The notes under the pieces: model-generated
Database searches by the model: none
The model's input: the letters and a program-made list of their open reading frames with translations, nothing else
Told to the model about the DNA's origin: nothing
Source of the DNA: Dictyobacter alpinus
GTDB taxonomy: Bacteria; Chloroflexota; Ktedonobacteria; Ktedonobacterales; Ktedonobacteraceae
Direction: 5' to 3'
Length of the DNA stretch: 64,000 nt
Assembly: GCF_003967575.1 (NCBI RefSeq)
Contig: NZ_BIFT01000001.1
Location: 3,472,001-3,536,000, forward strand
Made by a program: the position numbers and the translations under genes
Part shown: positions 9,106 to 18,199 of the stretch, in pieces
Numbering within the stretch: position 1 is the stretch's first letter
How the letters are laid out: each line of letters begins with the position of its first letter

Positions 9106-10293
9106 TTAGCCGTGCCAGCGGTGCGCAAACTGCTGCGTCAGAGTCAGATATTGGTTGCCATAGGTAACGCTGGGCTCGATCATGGCTCCTTCAAACCACT
9201 CATTAAAACTGGTAATCGTAATCCATTCGGGATTGCTCGCAATGGCGGCATTCCAACTGGTTGTATAGGTTGTGCCATTGTTGCGTGGCACTGTAAAGGT
9301 ACCTTTACGACCGGGGACGCGGGTATCATCATAGCCCGGCATTACACCGGCCGCCCAGATCTTCTGGGTATTGTTGGCTTGATTGTAGGCTGTGATCTTA
9401 TCGCGAAAGCCCTGGTCTACCTGAGGCATTGTATTATTTTTGAGGCCCCAGTAGCCGGCACTAAAAAGGTGCAGGCCGTCAAAGACGCTCAAGAGATTTG
9501 TGTCCACGCCTTCCGCCGACCAGATCATCTGGTGGTTTGGATCGACCTGCTGGCGAATAGAGGCCCATTGGGCCAACGTGCGTCCATTACCCAGAGGACT
9601 CCAGAAGAAGAGCACAGGCTTGCCTTGCCAGTGGAAGAAATGGGCATCATTACTATAGTGATCCCTGACATAGGTCAGTCCACTCGCCATCTTCGCCGGA
9701 GTATTCAGGTTGGGTGCATCGCACTCCATATAGAGACTGGACGCAAAGTGATAGTTGGCTTGCTGCTCCAGGGTCGCGGCATGTACAAGGAGCTTGCCAA
9801 AATTGACATCGGTCTTATCGCCAGCTCCCCACCATGAACTGATGAAGCCAGTAATGCCAGCGCCGGCCGCGAAATTCAGTTGACGATCGATCGTCACATC
9901 ATCGCCAGAATTATACTGAACCGAGGGCAGGTCCGACATCTGCTGTAAGGTCCAGGATTGTTGTATGTACCAGGGATAATAAAATGCCAGCACTGGATGT
10001 CCATGATCATTGGCCAATGGCTGGATATTCTGTGGATTATTGCCGGCTGGTACTGGTGTGCTGGTTGGTTGTGGTACAGGCGTCGGCGTTGGTACTGCCT
10101 GTGTAGGCTTCTGAGGAAAATGCAGATTATTATTGGTATTGGGTGCCGTCGCAGTCGCAGTTGCCGTTGGCGGTATTTTAGCCGCCTGTTTGGGTGGCGC
10201 CGTCTGAACCTGATCGCAGGCACTCAAAAAAAGCAACAAAATAAGGCAGAGCGAGCTTATGCGCAAAACCGAAGATCTCTTCTGTAGATGCAT
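9106..10293 (-). CDS. Lipoprotein with GH99-like (endo-mannosidase-type) catalytic domain
   Basis: 395 residues. A lipoprotein signal (hydrophobic core then LSACD) predicts anchoring outside the membrane. A Pro/Thr/Ala-rich linker (~residues 30-95) leads to a domain that starts HPVLAFYYPWYIQQ and ends FNEWFEGAMIEPS, with GITGFISSWWG, HWQGKPVLFFW and the acidic tail motif E-W-x-E-G. This layout matches GH99 and related GH99-like proteins that act on mannans or mannosylated glycans. Substrate is inferred at family level only. Confidence 0.8.
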   Translation of the reverse strand: MHLQKRSSVLRISSLCLILLLFLSACDQVQTAPPKQAAKIPPTATATATAPNTNNNLHFPQKPTQAVPTPTPVPQPTSTPVPAGNNPQNIQPLANDHGHPVLAFYYPWYIQQSWTLQQMSDLPSVQYNSGDDVTIDRQLNFAAGAGITGFISSWWGAGDKTDVNFGKLLVHAATLEQQANYHFASSLYMECDAPNLNTPAKMASGLTYVRDHYSNDAHFFHWQGKPVLFFWSPLGNGRTLAQWASIRQQVDPNHQMIWSAEGVDTNLLSVFDGLHLFSAGYWGLKNNTMPQVDQGFRDKITAYNQANNTQKIWAAGVMPGYDDTRVPGRKGTFTVPRNNGTTYTTSWNAAIASNPEWITITSFNEWFEGAMIEPSVTYGNQYLTLTQQFAHRWHG

Positions 10294-10374
10294 AGCAATC
10301 CATGCTCCTAACTATAGTGTACAAATATCTATCTTCTTATTACGAATAACGCTGCTATTGTGTTGCCACACCAG

Positions 10375-10420
10375 GACCAAAAACGCAGAGGTCCTCAGAT
10401 TATGTGCTCTGAGGACTTCT
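10375..10420 (-). terminator. Intrinsic terminator of the ABC-2 permease gene
   Basis: AGAGGTCCTCAG pairs with CTGAGGACTTCT. Read on the minus strand the stem is followed by GCGTTTTTGG. It lies just after the minus-strand permease gene that ends at 10442. Confidence 0.75.
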
Positions 10421-10441
10421 GGTGGGTATCGCCAGTAACGT

Positions 10442-11395
10442 TTAGATCGTTGCGGTCGTTTTTTCAGGTTGAGGTGTCAACTGGTGACGACGCTGCCGAT
10501 GACGGCGTGGAGTGATCAGTAGGATACTTAATGCTAGAAAGAGGAGGGCTATTGCGGCGCTAATGAACAGGTAAGCCGCCACATATGTGAGGTGCCACCC
10601 TCCCAATGTAATTGGTGAGAGCGGGTCCGTGCCACTACTATACGTTGCGCCATAACTAAAACCCTGGAAGAGACTAATGGCAGAGATGCCGCTGATGCTG
10701 TTGGGCATAACGCAACTTATCGCTACAATGGGATTCCAAATATAGAGCAGCCTGGCTTTGTTAGGATAAAGCTGGAAGATGTAATAACCTCGTCCCGAAA
10801 ATGAAAGTATCCATGAGATTAACAGTGGAAAAAGGACCCAGAACAGGCTGACCAGATAGGCAAGGCCGGTTGAGACGGCTGGCTTTATTATCAGGGCTGA
10901 ACAAAAAATACCCATGGCCCCCAGCCATAGAATGGTCACAATAAAGATCAGGAGTGCATTGGCGATCTGGGCAGGCCCGACCCCACCAAAGAAAAAGACC
11001 AGACTGAAGAGGGGGAGGGAGGCCGCGACTAATAGTAAAGCGTTTAGCAGGCCAGCCCCTAATTTGCCCATAATCAACGACAACGGCGAGAGCCGTGAAC
11101 AGATCAGCATCTCATAGGTCTGGCGCTCTTTCTCGCCATTAATGGCTGTCGTGGTTAATGATGGTGTGATAAACACAATCAAAAGAAGCTGGACTTGAGC
11201 CAGTAGGGAGAACAGACTGGATCCTGTATTGCTAAGCTGGTTATTACTCACGCCCGTGTAGTCGCTATTCGTCTTGCTCAGGAATGTCCAGCCTAACAGA
11301 CCTAATAGAAGTATATAGCTAATAATGACCCAGATTGTTCGTTCACGGCGTAAACGTAAGCGCATCTCCTTGGTCAGGAGCGAGAGGAATGTCAT
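10442..11395 (-). CDS. ABC-2 type transporter permease
   Basis: 317 residues with six predicted membrane helices. The N-terminal LTKEMRLRLRRERTIWVIISYILLLG and the NGEKERQTYEMLICSRLSPLSLIMGKL segment (interface helix, ERQ-T-E-LL type) are typical of ABC-2 membrane proteins. The C-terminus is basic (PRRHRQRRHQL). Start placed at 11395 because of AAGAGG 7 bases upstream. No ATP-binding partner is adjacent; the next gene encodes an ABC-F protein, which is not a transporter subunit. The partner is probably encoded elsewhere. Confidence 0.85.
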   Translation of the reverse strand: MTFLSLLTKEMRLRLRRERTIWVIISYILLLGLLGWTFLSKTNSDYTGVSNNQLSNTGSSLFSLLAQVQLLLIVFITPSLTTTAINGEKERQTYEMLICSRLSPLSLIMGKLGAGLLNALLLVAASLPLFSLVFFFGGVGPAQIANALLIFIVTILWLGAMGIFCSALIIKPAVSTGLAYLVSLFWVLFPLLISWILSFSGRGYYIFQLYPNKARLLYIWNPIVAISCVMPNSISGISAISLFQGFSYGATYSSGTDPLSPITLGGWHLTYVAAYLFISAAIALLFLALSILLITPRRHRQRRHQLTPQPEKTTATI

Positions 11396-11600
11396 AGCAA
11401 GCACCTCTTCTTTGCCTGGCTTCATTCTGGCTACACTAACACTGTATATATTCGGCTCTTTGCATCTATACCTGATACCTGTGCTTCTTGAGGAACGGGG
11501 ACGCTAATCTATTTATAGCATATACCGTGGCGATTTGTCTGCGCTGATTCAGGAGGGCTGTCCATAACAGAGGGCATTTGCGCCAAAAGAAGATATAAGT
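11396..11600. other. Leader region upstream of the ABC-2 permease gene
   Basis: About 200 bp with no convincing gene. It contains the ribosome binding site of the minus-strand permease near 11402-11409 and presumably its promoter. Nothing else was recognised. Confidence 0.4.
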
Positions 11601-11817
11601 ACAGTAGCGGCAGGGTTCGTCCCTGCAACCTGTTCACGTCTGATCTGCTGCCCAAACACGTGGTCTTGAGGCTGGCAGATTTATGTACATTCAGCCTCTG
11701 GCTTGGACGTGGTCGTACGTGGTACTGGTTGCAGGGGCAAGCCCTGCCGCTACTGTATTTATTATTTTTTTGTTGGGTTGTGCGTGAAACGTTCGCAGGG
11801 GCAAGCCCTGCCGCTAC
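11601..11817. repeat. Three copies of the dispersed palindrome GCAGGGGCAAGCCCTGC
   Basis: 11601-11630 is the near-perfect reverse complement (28 of 30) of 11727-11756. A third copy at 11795-11817 ends 3 bp before the stop codon of the ABC-F gene. Each copy is itself a small palindrome, and the first two can form one long stem with a ~95-base loop. The same family recurs at 17964, 37913/39519 and 47048-47201. Confidence 0.8.
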
Positions 11818-11819
11818 TT

Positions 11820-13427
11820 TTAGGCGCGTTCGAGCAGTTCGTCGTATTTGGTGTCGTAAGGGACGAGTCGGCCTTCGGGCATTAAGAGCATCATGGTTGG
11901 TTTGAGTAGACGCACAAATTCGACATCGTGGGTGACGGTCATGATGGTGCCACGGTAGTTACCAAGTGCTTCACCGATGATCTCTTTAGAGATCACGTCC
12001 AGGTGGGAGGTTGGCTCGTCGAGGACCAGTACGTTGGGACCTTCAAGCACCATCTTGGCGAGGGCGAGACGGGTCTTTTCTCCACCGCTGAGTGTGCCGA
12101 TCTTTTGGAAGACGCGATCACCGCTGAACATGAAGCGGCCTAAGACGCCACGGACACGCTTGGCGTCGGTTGGTAGGACGTCGTTGGCTTCATTGAGTAC
12201 GGTATTGTCATAATCGAGTCCTTCGCTCTCCTGGGCATAATAGCCGATCTGGACGCGATCGCCCAGGATGACTTTACCAGAGTTGAGGGGGACCAGACCC
12301 AGTACGGTACGTAAGAGGGTGGTTTTACCAACACCGTTGAGTCCAACGATAACCAGGCGTTCGCTGCGATCAACCTCGAAGCTGATATTGCTAAAAATCT
12401 CTTTTGTGCCGTAGCTTTTATACAGATTTTTGGCTTCAACCACCAGTTGACTGCTTTGTTCGCGCACCGGGAAGTCGATCTTCATGCGGCGGCTAGCCTG
12501 AGCAACCTGTGGCGTGCTCTCTTGCAGGCTCTCGATACGCCTATCCATGGCAATACGTTGTTTTACACGGGTAGCACCGAAGCCACGCAGGCGCTCGGAG
12601 GTCTTACGCAGACGAGCAATCTCACGTTCCTGTTGCTTCTTGGTACGTTCAATCAGGGCCTGAGCATCACCAATCGCATTCAGATAGTTGGTATAGGTAC
12701 CCTTATACTCCTCCAGCTTATGGGTAAACTCATTGAGGCGTAAAACTTTATTAATACTGCGGTCCAACAGGTCTAGATCATGCGAGATGATCAGCAGAGC
12801 GCCCTTATAGGACTCCAGGAACTCCATTAGCCAGATGGTGGCCTCTACGTCCAGGAAGTTGGTAGGCTCGTCGAGGAGTAGGAGCTCAGGCGACTGGAAG
12901 AGTAAGCGAACCAGGGCCAGCTTGGTTTTTTGTCCACCGCTGAGTGTACTCACTTCGCGATCCAGGGTCACACCACCGATATTTAAGCCGCTAATTAATT
13001 GTTCACTGCGGGCATCGGCATCATAGTATCCCAGATGCTCCAGCGTGTTTTGCGCCTCCTCAAACTCAGCCAGCGCCGCCTCAAGATCATCTATTTCAGG
13101 ATCGGCAATCTTCAGCGAAAGCTCCTCGTATTTCACGATCGCATCATCAAGGCCATTGCCGCTGAAAATGAAATCCCGGACCGTACCGCCTGCCTTGACC
13201 GGCGTCTCATGGGCGACATCCTGGGAAAGATAGCCATATGTTCTGGGGCGCATAATATTGCCACCATCAGGACTTTGATAACCGCCAATGATTTTCAGTA
13301 GCGAGCTCTTACCCGCTCCATTAATACCGATCAAGCCGGCTTTTTCGCCCGGGGCTACCGTTAACGAAATGTCATCCAGAATAGTGCGAGCGCCGTAAGC
13401 TAGTTTAATATGATTAACCTGTAGCAT
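11820..13427 (-). CDS. ABC-F family ATPase (translation factor type)
   Basis: 535 residues with two ABC domains in one chain and no membrane segments. Walker A: GINGAGKSSLL (~35-45) and GLNGVGKTTLL (~360). ABC signatures: LSGGQKTKLAL and LSGGEKTRLAL. Walker B: LLLLDEPTNFLD and VLVLDEPTSHLD. The linker between them is charged and helical (ALIERTKKQQEREIARLRKTSERL), as in the P-site tRNA interaction motif of ABC-F proteins. These act on ribosomes, in some cases giving antibiotic protection. The subfamily (YbiT/Uup/Vga-like) was not resolved. Confidence 0.95.
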   Translation of the reverse strand: MLQVNHIKLAYGARTILDDISLTVAPGEKAGLIGINGAGKSSLLKIIGGYQSPDGGNIMRPRTYGYLSQDVAHETPVKAGGTVRDFIFSGNGLDDAIVKYEELSLKIADPEIDDLEAALAEFEEAQNTLEHLGYYDADARSEQLISGLNIGGVTLDREVSTLSGGQKTKLALVRLLFQSPELLLLDEPTNFLDVEATIWLMEFLESYKGALLIISHDLDLLDRSINKVLRLNEFTHKLEEYKGTYTNYLNAIGDAQALIERTKKQQEREIARLRKTSERLRGFGATRVKQRIAMDRRIESLQESTPQVAQASRRMKIDFPVREQSSQLVVEAKNLYKSYGTKEIFSNISFEVDRSERLVIVGLNGVGKTTLLRTVLGLVPLNSGKVILGDRVQIGYYAQESEGLDYDNTVLNEANDVLPTDAKRVRGVLGRFMFSGDRVFQKIGTLSGGEKTRLALAKMVLEGPNVLVLDEPTSHLDVISKEIIGEALGNYRGTIMTVTHDVEFVRLLKPTMMLLMPEGRLVPYDTKYDELLERA

Positions 13428-13440
13428 AGTGTCGTTTTTA

Positions 13441-14317
13441 TCTCCCTGCGTGCTTCTTTTAATAATTGCTGTTTTGAATAAATTTCCTGTTTGTCTGTCT
13501 GTCCGTCAGACTGGTGAATAAATTGTTGTATGGGCAAGTGCAGCATTGCACGATCGCATACGAGTACTCTCGTACCTTAATGCAAACGGGAAGCACACAG
13601 TGCCGCAGGCAATCAGCAACGAGAGGATCGATGCTTGGCGACACACACGCAATCACAAGGGTAGGCGATAATGTGATGACCCGTTCAGGAAGGAAAAGAG
13701 GCGAAGAGGATGCAAAAGGCATACTTATAAGCACCCACACGAAACATAGTGTGAGTAAGCATCATAAGCGCCAATTCCTGCCGCAAAAGCCCAGGCGTGG
13801 TCGCTTATGCGGCGTTATAGACTGCAAGTGGTAATGCCCTTTTCATATAAACCTTAATTCCATGAATTTATACGTGTCCGTGAGAAATGGTACCATCCTA
13901 TACAAAAGATGTCAAGTGCGTATGGAGGCAGGTGCAGCCGTATATCGGGTAAATTATACATTTGTTGCCTGCCTGTGCGCCACGTTTTGTGCTCACCTCA
14001 GTTATAGCCACCGCGACGAATCCTTATGTCCAATGTTGGATGGGAACCACCACAAAGTCATAGACAACAGAGACAAGTGTCTTCTCATCACCTGCAAATG
14101 TGTTCGCGAGTATGCAAAACAAAAAAATATGGTAAAGGAGCATTTGTCCGGTCATAAGGATTCGGCGCTCCAGGACGATTCAAATGGTAGTTTTGGATGG
14201 ATATGATAAAAAGCAGCGTGTTTGCGATAGCTTCAAAGCAGCATGCCCTCACTAAAAATCTTACGTATGCCGATAGAATTATCGTAGCAGGAAATCTTTT
14301 TCACGCTAAATTATTAG
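13441..14317. other. Long intergenic region without a supported gene
   Basis: Nearly 900 bp between divergent genes. Short frames on both strands lack ribosome binding sites and family signatures. Small palindromes are visible (GTGCA...TGCAC near 13540, CGAGTACTCTCG near 13561). The right part becomes AT-rich toward the next promoter. A small RNA cannot be excluded. Confidence 0.4.
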
Positions 14318-14346
14318 TTGATCATTAATTAATGTGAGGCTATCTT
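14318..14346 (+). promoter_or_regulatory. Possible housekeeping promoter of the Asn/Asp-rich secreted protein
   Basis: TTGATC, 17-base spacer, TATCTT. It ends 54 bp before the ATG at 14400. Match to the consensus is moderate. Confidence 0.4.
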
Positions 14347-14399
14347 TTATGACGTGAAAAAAATATTACTGGTTTAAAATATGAAAGAAGGACTATGCT

Positions 14400-15050
14400 A
14401 TGTATCAAACAAAAGGTGCTAAAAAATTTATAGCACGGACTGGCTTAGCTATACGAGCTTTGCTATTGTTTATGCTTCTCCTGGGAAGTGTGGTGCTCTT
14501 CCAGGCTTCTGTCCGGGGTAATGTCGTTGCCGCGAAAGCAAGTTTACCTGTCGTTTCATCTACACCCTATACCTCACTCATGGGAACGGACAACTCGTCT
14601 CCCAAGGGTGACACTGACAGTTCAGCCCATCCCGAGCTTGACAACAGCAGTGCAGACAACTCCTACGGTGGTACTGACAGTGTGGCCAGCCCCCATGGAG
14701 ATAATGGAAGCACAGACGGACTGCGTGGAGACAACGGTAACGTAGATAGCGCCCAGAGTGATCCAGGCAGTGGAGAAAACACTCATAGCGACACAAATAG
14801 TGTAGACAATAGTGTTGGTGACGCTGACAATGATGCCAATTCCAGCGGTGACGATCATGAAAATAATCGTCATGAAAATAACGGCGAGAACAATCGTATA
14901 CATATAAATAACAACAATAACAACAACAACGCGAATGAAAATGTCAATATCATACATCACGAGCAACACCATCATCAGCAGCACCATCAAGAGGTCCAGG
15001 TTCATCACTATCCAGCATTGCCTTTGACTGGTAGTGATCCACGGGGCTAA
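14400..15050 (+). CDS. Low-complexity secreted protein rich in Asp, Asn, Ser and His, ending in LPLTG
   Basis: 216 residues. Residues ~14-45 form a signal peptide or anchor (IRALLLFMLLLGSVVLF then AAKA). The rest is disordered: loosely repeated G-D-x-x-S/N units, then an N-rich run, then a His/Gln-rich segment (HHEQHHHQQHHQE). The extreme C-terminus is YPALPLTGSDPRG, a sortase-like LPxTG motif without the hydrophobic helix and basic tail that normally follow. AAGGA sits 9 bases before the ATG. The acidic and His-rich composition could bind metal ions. No homologous family recognised. Confidence 0.65.
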   Translation: MYQTKGAKKFIARTGLAIRALLLFMLLLGSVVLFQASVRGNVVAAKASLPVVSSTPYTSLMGTDNSSPKGDTDSSAHPELDNSSADNSYGGTDSVASPHGDNGSTDGLRGDNGNVDSAQSDPGSGENTHSDTNSVDNSVGDADNDANSSGDDHENNRHENNGENNRIHINNNNNNNNANENVNIIHHEQHHHQQHHQEVQVHHYPALPLTGSDPRG

Positions 15051-15144
15051 GGTATGTGCCAGGTAGAGGAGGGGATCGAGAGGATGCCTGAGGCAGGCTG
15101 CTATTATGGTTTGCTTCAGAGCCTCCCTCTCCTTTACTGTTAGT

Positions 15145-15205
15145 AGAAAACAGGGAACCCTCAGCCACCACGAATGCGATTTGAGGGCTCCCTGTTTTCT
15201 TGTTT
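15145..15205. terminator. Bidirectional terminator between convergent genes
   Basis: AGAAAACAGGGA...CCCTCA pairs with TGAGGG...TCCCTGTTTTCT and runs into TTGTTTATT. It separates the plus-strand secreted-protein gene from the minus-strand WD40 gene. Confidence 0.75.
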
Positions 15206-15239
15206 ATTGAAGTTAAGGCTCATGGTTGCCAGACTGGAC

Positions 15240-16664
15240 TTAGTAAGGGGCTACCCAGATGTCGACGGAGCCATCGCCGCCAGAGGCTACGTGCTTGCCA
15301 TCAGGAGACCAGACAATACTACGAATATGGCTCTTCTGATGGTAGGTCATAACCTCGCGATTATTGGCTGTATCCACAACCCTGACATCGGAGATATTGT
15401 TATCAGGGATAAAGGCAATATATCTATTATCAGGAGACCACGTCAGCTGTGATGCGCCTTTATAGGTCATAACTTTGGTGGCGGTTGCGACATTCCAGAT
15501 AGTGGTTGAGACAGTCCGGGAAGGAGCCTCCGTCTGGTAATCTGTCGTCGCCAACAACTTGCTATCGGATGACCAGTTTAATTTAATGGTTGTAATCGGT
15601 GGTTGATTAACTTGAAATGTTTTGATGCTGTGCCCGTTGGTGACATCAAGTATGGAGAGTGTACCTGTAAAATTATCTGCCGCGATATATTTGCCATCAG
15701 GAGACCAGGATATGCCTGTTAGATCGGTTTGCGAGAGACGAGTCTCGTGGCGTTCTCCCGTCGCGACATTATATGTCAGCAGGATATTGGTAGATTTTAG
15801 CGTGTTTTTAACACTGAATGGAGACTGTAGAACAGTGCTCAGGAATTTACCATCTGGGGACCAATGGAGCTCAGGTGAGTAATGGTCCGCGAGAGCTTTA
15901 TCGCCTGCTGGCAAAGAAGGAGCCGTAAGAGACTTGAGTTGGTGGCCTGTACTGGCATCCAGCAGTACAATTTGCTTTACTTGCCAGACAGCTAGCATCT
16001 GATTATCTGGTGAAAGTCGGGAACTTAGAAGGCCTGAATTTTTAGCGATGACGGGATATTTTATGACATGGGCACCAGTAAATGCATCCCAACTGGAGAG
16101 TTGAGCAGCTGTTGAGAAAAGACGTTTACTGCCATGTGTCCATTGCAGGTCTCCAATAAGATCATTTTCGATTTGCCGGTAGACGATCGTTCCTGGTTTC
16201 GTGGCGGCTGCACCTGTACTGGATGATGGTTGATGGGCACGTGGATTTTGGGCACTCTGGGCGAAAAAGAACACTGAGCCACCCACAATAGTAAGGACAA
16301 TAATAGCCACTGCAAGCGTGCTTAAAGCACGTCTGAACATACCTGGTTTGGATGGTGGGAGAACCTTTTGCGGTGAGCGTAGATCCATGAAAATGATACC
16401 GGTATCATCGCGAGTATATAGGTGTCCACGCATGGCGGATGCTGGCGTGCTGGCTGCCTTGATCCGAGTCAGGGCCTGTTGTAGCGAGGTTTTATCTTGC
16501 TGCATCTGTGTGCTCACGTCCTCGCTAGCGAGCACCCGGCGCAAATCATGAAGAAAGTGTTGGTCGGTGTTCGCGGTATGGTAGGTAGTATGATCAGAGG
16601 TCGAGAGCTGATCTACCTGCTGCTCAACATCATCACTATTGAATGGTTGCCTTGGATCAGCCAT
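15240..16664 (-). CDS. Single-pass membrane protein with extracellular WD40 repeats
   Basis: 474 residues. A cytosolic, acidic N-terminus (~1-105) is followed by one membrane helix (LSTLAVAIIVLTIVGGSVFFFA, ~110-132) and then WD40-type blades. The SWSPDGKYIA/LTWSPDNRYIA/IVWSPDGKHVA words recur about every 40 residues, which is the beta-propeller pattern. Such proteins are numerous in Ktedonobacteria and often act with Ser/Thr kinases as sensing or scaffold parts, but no kinase is adjacent here. AAAGGAGG precedes the ATG. Its own partner and ligand are unknown. Confidence 0.82.
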   Translation of the reverse strand: MADPRQPFNSDDVEQQVDQLSTSDHTTYHTANTDQHFLHDLRRVLASEDVSTQMQQDKTSLQQALTRIKAASTPASAMRGHLYTRDDTGIIFMDLRSPQKVLPPSKPGMFRRALSTLAVAIIVLTIVGGSVFFFAQSAQNPRAHQPSSSTGAAATKPGTIVYRQIENDLIGDLQWTHGSKRLFSTAAQLSSWDAFTGAHVIKYPVIAKNSGLLSSRLSPDNQMLAVWQVKQIVLLDASTGHQLKSLTAPSLPAGDKALADHYSPELHWSPDGKFLSTVLQSPFSVKNTLKSTNILLTYNVATGERHETRLSQTDLTGISWSPDGKYIAADNFTGTLSILDVTNGHSIKTFQVNQPPITTIKLNWSSDSKLLATTDYQTEAPSRTVSTTIWNVATATKVMTYKGASQLTWSPDNRYIAFIPDNNISDVRVVDTANNREVMTYHQKSHIRSIVWSPDGKHVASGGDGSVDIWVAPY

Positions 16665-16784
16665 TAGTTCTTTTCCTCCTTTGATCCATAGGCTGAACGC
16701 ATGCGGTCGATTACCCGCGCGGTCGATTAGCTTGCGCCATGATCAGGTTGGGGCCATATAGTATGTTATGAAGGGGGAGTGGGT

Positions 16785-17492
16785 TTATTTAAGCCAGCGG
16801 GGCATCTCGTCGTGATCGATGCCAAAGTGGTGGGCGATTTCATGCAGGACCGTGGCACGGACCTGTTTACGGATACGATTGGGATTTCCATGGCTATAGG
16901 TCTCAATCGGCTTTTGATAGATCGTGATACGTTCGGGGAGGAGACTATTGCTGTGTCCCAGGCTGGTCAGAGGATTGCCATTATAGAGTCCGAATAGCGT
17001 CTGGTTCGCTTTGAGTCCCATCTGTTTACGTAGCTCTGCATCCGGTTCATCCTCGACAATGACCGCCAGATTAGCGAGATACGGCTCGAATTCGCGGGGA
17101 ATTTCATTGAGGGCTTCTTGCACCAATTGTTCAAAATAGTCTGTGGATAGTGGTAGCGACTCATCTATGCTATCCTCTGGTTGCTCAATTATTTCAGTGG
17201 CTTCCAGGTCCTCAGACTCGGCCAGTTCATCCTCAAATACTGGTGTCGCTGTACGCGGTGTCGTTAGCCAGATAGCGAGCAGGCCTGCACTGATCAAGGC
17301 CAGCATAAATAGCAGCTTATTGGTATCCGTTATTGGTAACTGGATGATCAGAAAGGTCAGGATACAAAAAGCCAGAAATACGCTCAGACCACGAAACAGG
17401 CACGATTTAGCCATAGCCTGATATGATCGGGCCCGTACCGAATTCGTCTCTTCATCGATATCTGTTTGTGCTGCTTGCGAATTATGATTCAC
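16785..17492 (-). CDS. Membrane-tethered zinc metallopeptidase, minimetallozincin-like
   Basis: 235 residues. Two hydrophobic helices (~32-52 and ~58-75) and an acidic linker (residues ~85-115) precede a catalytic domain. The domain starts FEQLVQEALNEIPREF and ends VRATVLHEIAHHFGIDHDEM. H-E-x-x-H with the later aspartate matches the PF06262 family, in which the compact domain binds zinc. Most family members are ~120-residue cytosolic proteins; the two added helices here imply membrane attachment. Substrate unknown. Confidence 0.78.
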   Translation of the reverse strand: MNHNSQAAQTDIDEETNSVRARSYQAMAKSCLFRGLSVFLAFCILTFLIIQLPITDTNKLLFMLALISAGLLAIWLTTPRTATPVFEDELAESEDLEATEIIEQPEDSIDESLPLSTDYFEQLVQEALNEIPREFEPYLANLAVIVEDEPDAELRKQMGLKANQTLFGLYNGNPLTSLGHSNSLLPERITIYQKPIETYSHGNPNRIRKQVRATVLHEIAHHFGIDHDEMPRWLK

Positions 17493-17674
17493 GATAACCT
17501 TTCATCCCAGATAGTCTACCTCTACTCTAACATATTACGGAAATGCTTTATCATAGTTGTACTCTCCATGTTTTCTGTACTTTATCGCAGAGCAGTGTTG
17601 TGCCCGGAGCGAGTCGTACGTCGTGCTCTTTCCTATCCAGCATGGTCGTGATCAAAAGAAACTTTATGTGGAGC

Positions 17675-17830
17675 GAGGAGACGGCAATCCGCAAGGGGAT
17701 TGCCCTACATCTGTCGTCTTTCTTGTTTCATGTCTTCAAGATAGAAGAAACATTTATGCTTGAAATAGAAGATAAAGTAACCTAGAAATGAGTATTGTAG
17801 GGCAATCCCCTTGCGGGTTGCCGTCTCCTC
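17675..17830. repeat. Pair of 35-bp inverted repeats around an 86-bp loop
   Basis: 17675-17709 and 17796-17830 are reverse complements at 34 of 35 positions. Each arm holds an internal palindrome (CAATCC...GGGATTG). The loop contains no supported gene. This resembles the paired REP/BIME architecture and lies between the zincin gene and the T-box promoter. Confidence 0.75.
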
Positions 17831-17963
17831 GGCCCTCGTAAACGTATCTGGTCATGAGCATGGATCGTGGTCCGGTTTTGGATGGGAAAACGTGTGGCGC
17901 CACTCGCCGTACGCCTGGCTGGCTTCACGCTACGTGTTTGAGGGGCATTTCGTACGCGAACGG

Positions 17964-17989
17964 GTAGCAGGGACAAGCCCTGCCGTTAC
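17964..17989. repeat. Dispersed palindrome GTAGCAGGGACAAGCCCTGC, single copy
   Basis: Same family as 11601-11817 and 47048-47201. The rest of 17493-18134 is non-coding, with a G/T-rich stretch at 18010-18090 in which nothing was recognised. Confidence 0.65.
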
Positions 17990-18134
17990 GATTCGTGCTC
18001 CCATCACATCCGTTGGGGTGGGTGTGGGGGCCGTTGATTCTGTGGGGCATGGTGATTTTGTCTATATGGGGGGTGGTGGGGTTGTAGGGAATGTCATTAT
18101 TTGGTGGTTGGGAGTGGATTTCATGATACAGGCA

Positions 18135-18163
18135 TTGACTTTGGGAAATGGGCATGTTATAAA
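18135..18163 (+). promoter_or_regulatory. Promoter of the lysine biosynthesis operon
   Basis: TTGACT (18135-18140), a 17-base spacer and TATAAA (18158-18163) match the housekeeping sigma consensus. It is placed ~35 bp before the first T-box leader, so the transcript starts near 18170. Confidence 0.72.
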
Positions 18164-18199
18164 TTTCAATAAGGAAACAAACAATCGCATCATAAAAAA

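Noticed and set aside
9088..9837. 249-codon plus-strand frame
   Set aside because: Lies entirely opposite the GH99-like lipoprotein gene, which has a signal peptide, domain and terminator context.
13459..14206. Frames of 93-114 codons in the gap before 14400
   Set aside because: No ribosome binding sites, no domain, no hydrophobic or helical pattern; composition looks random.
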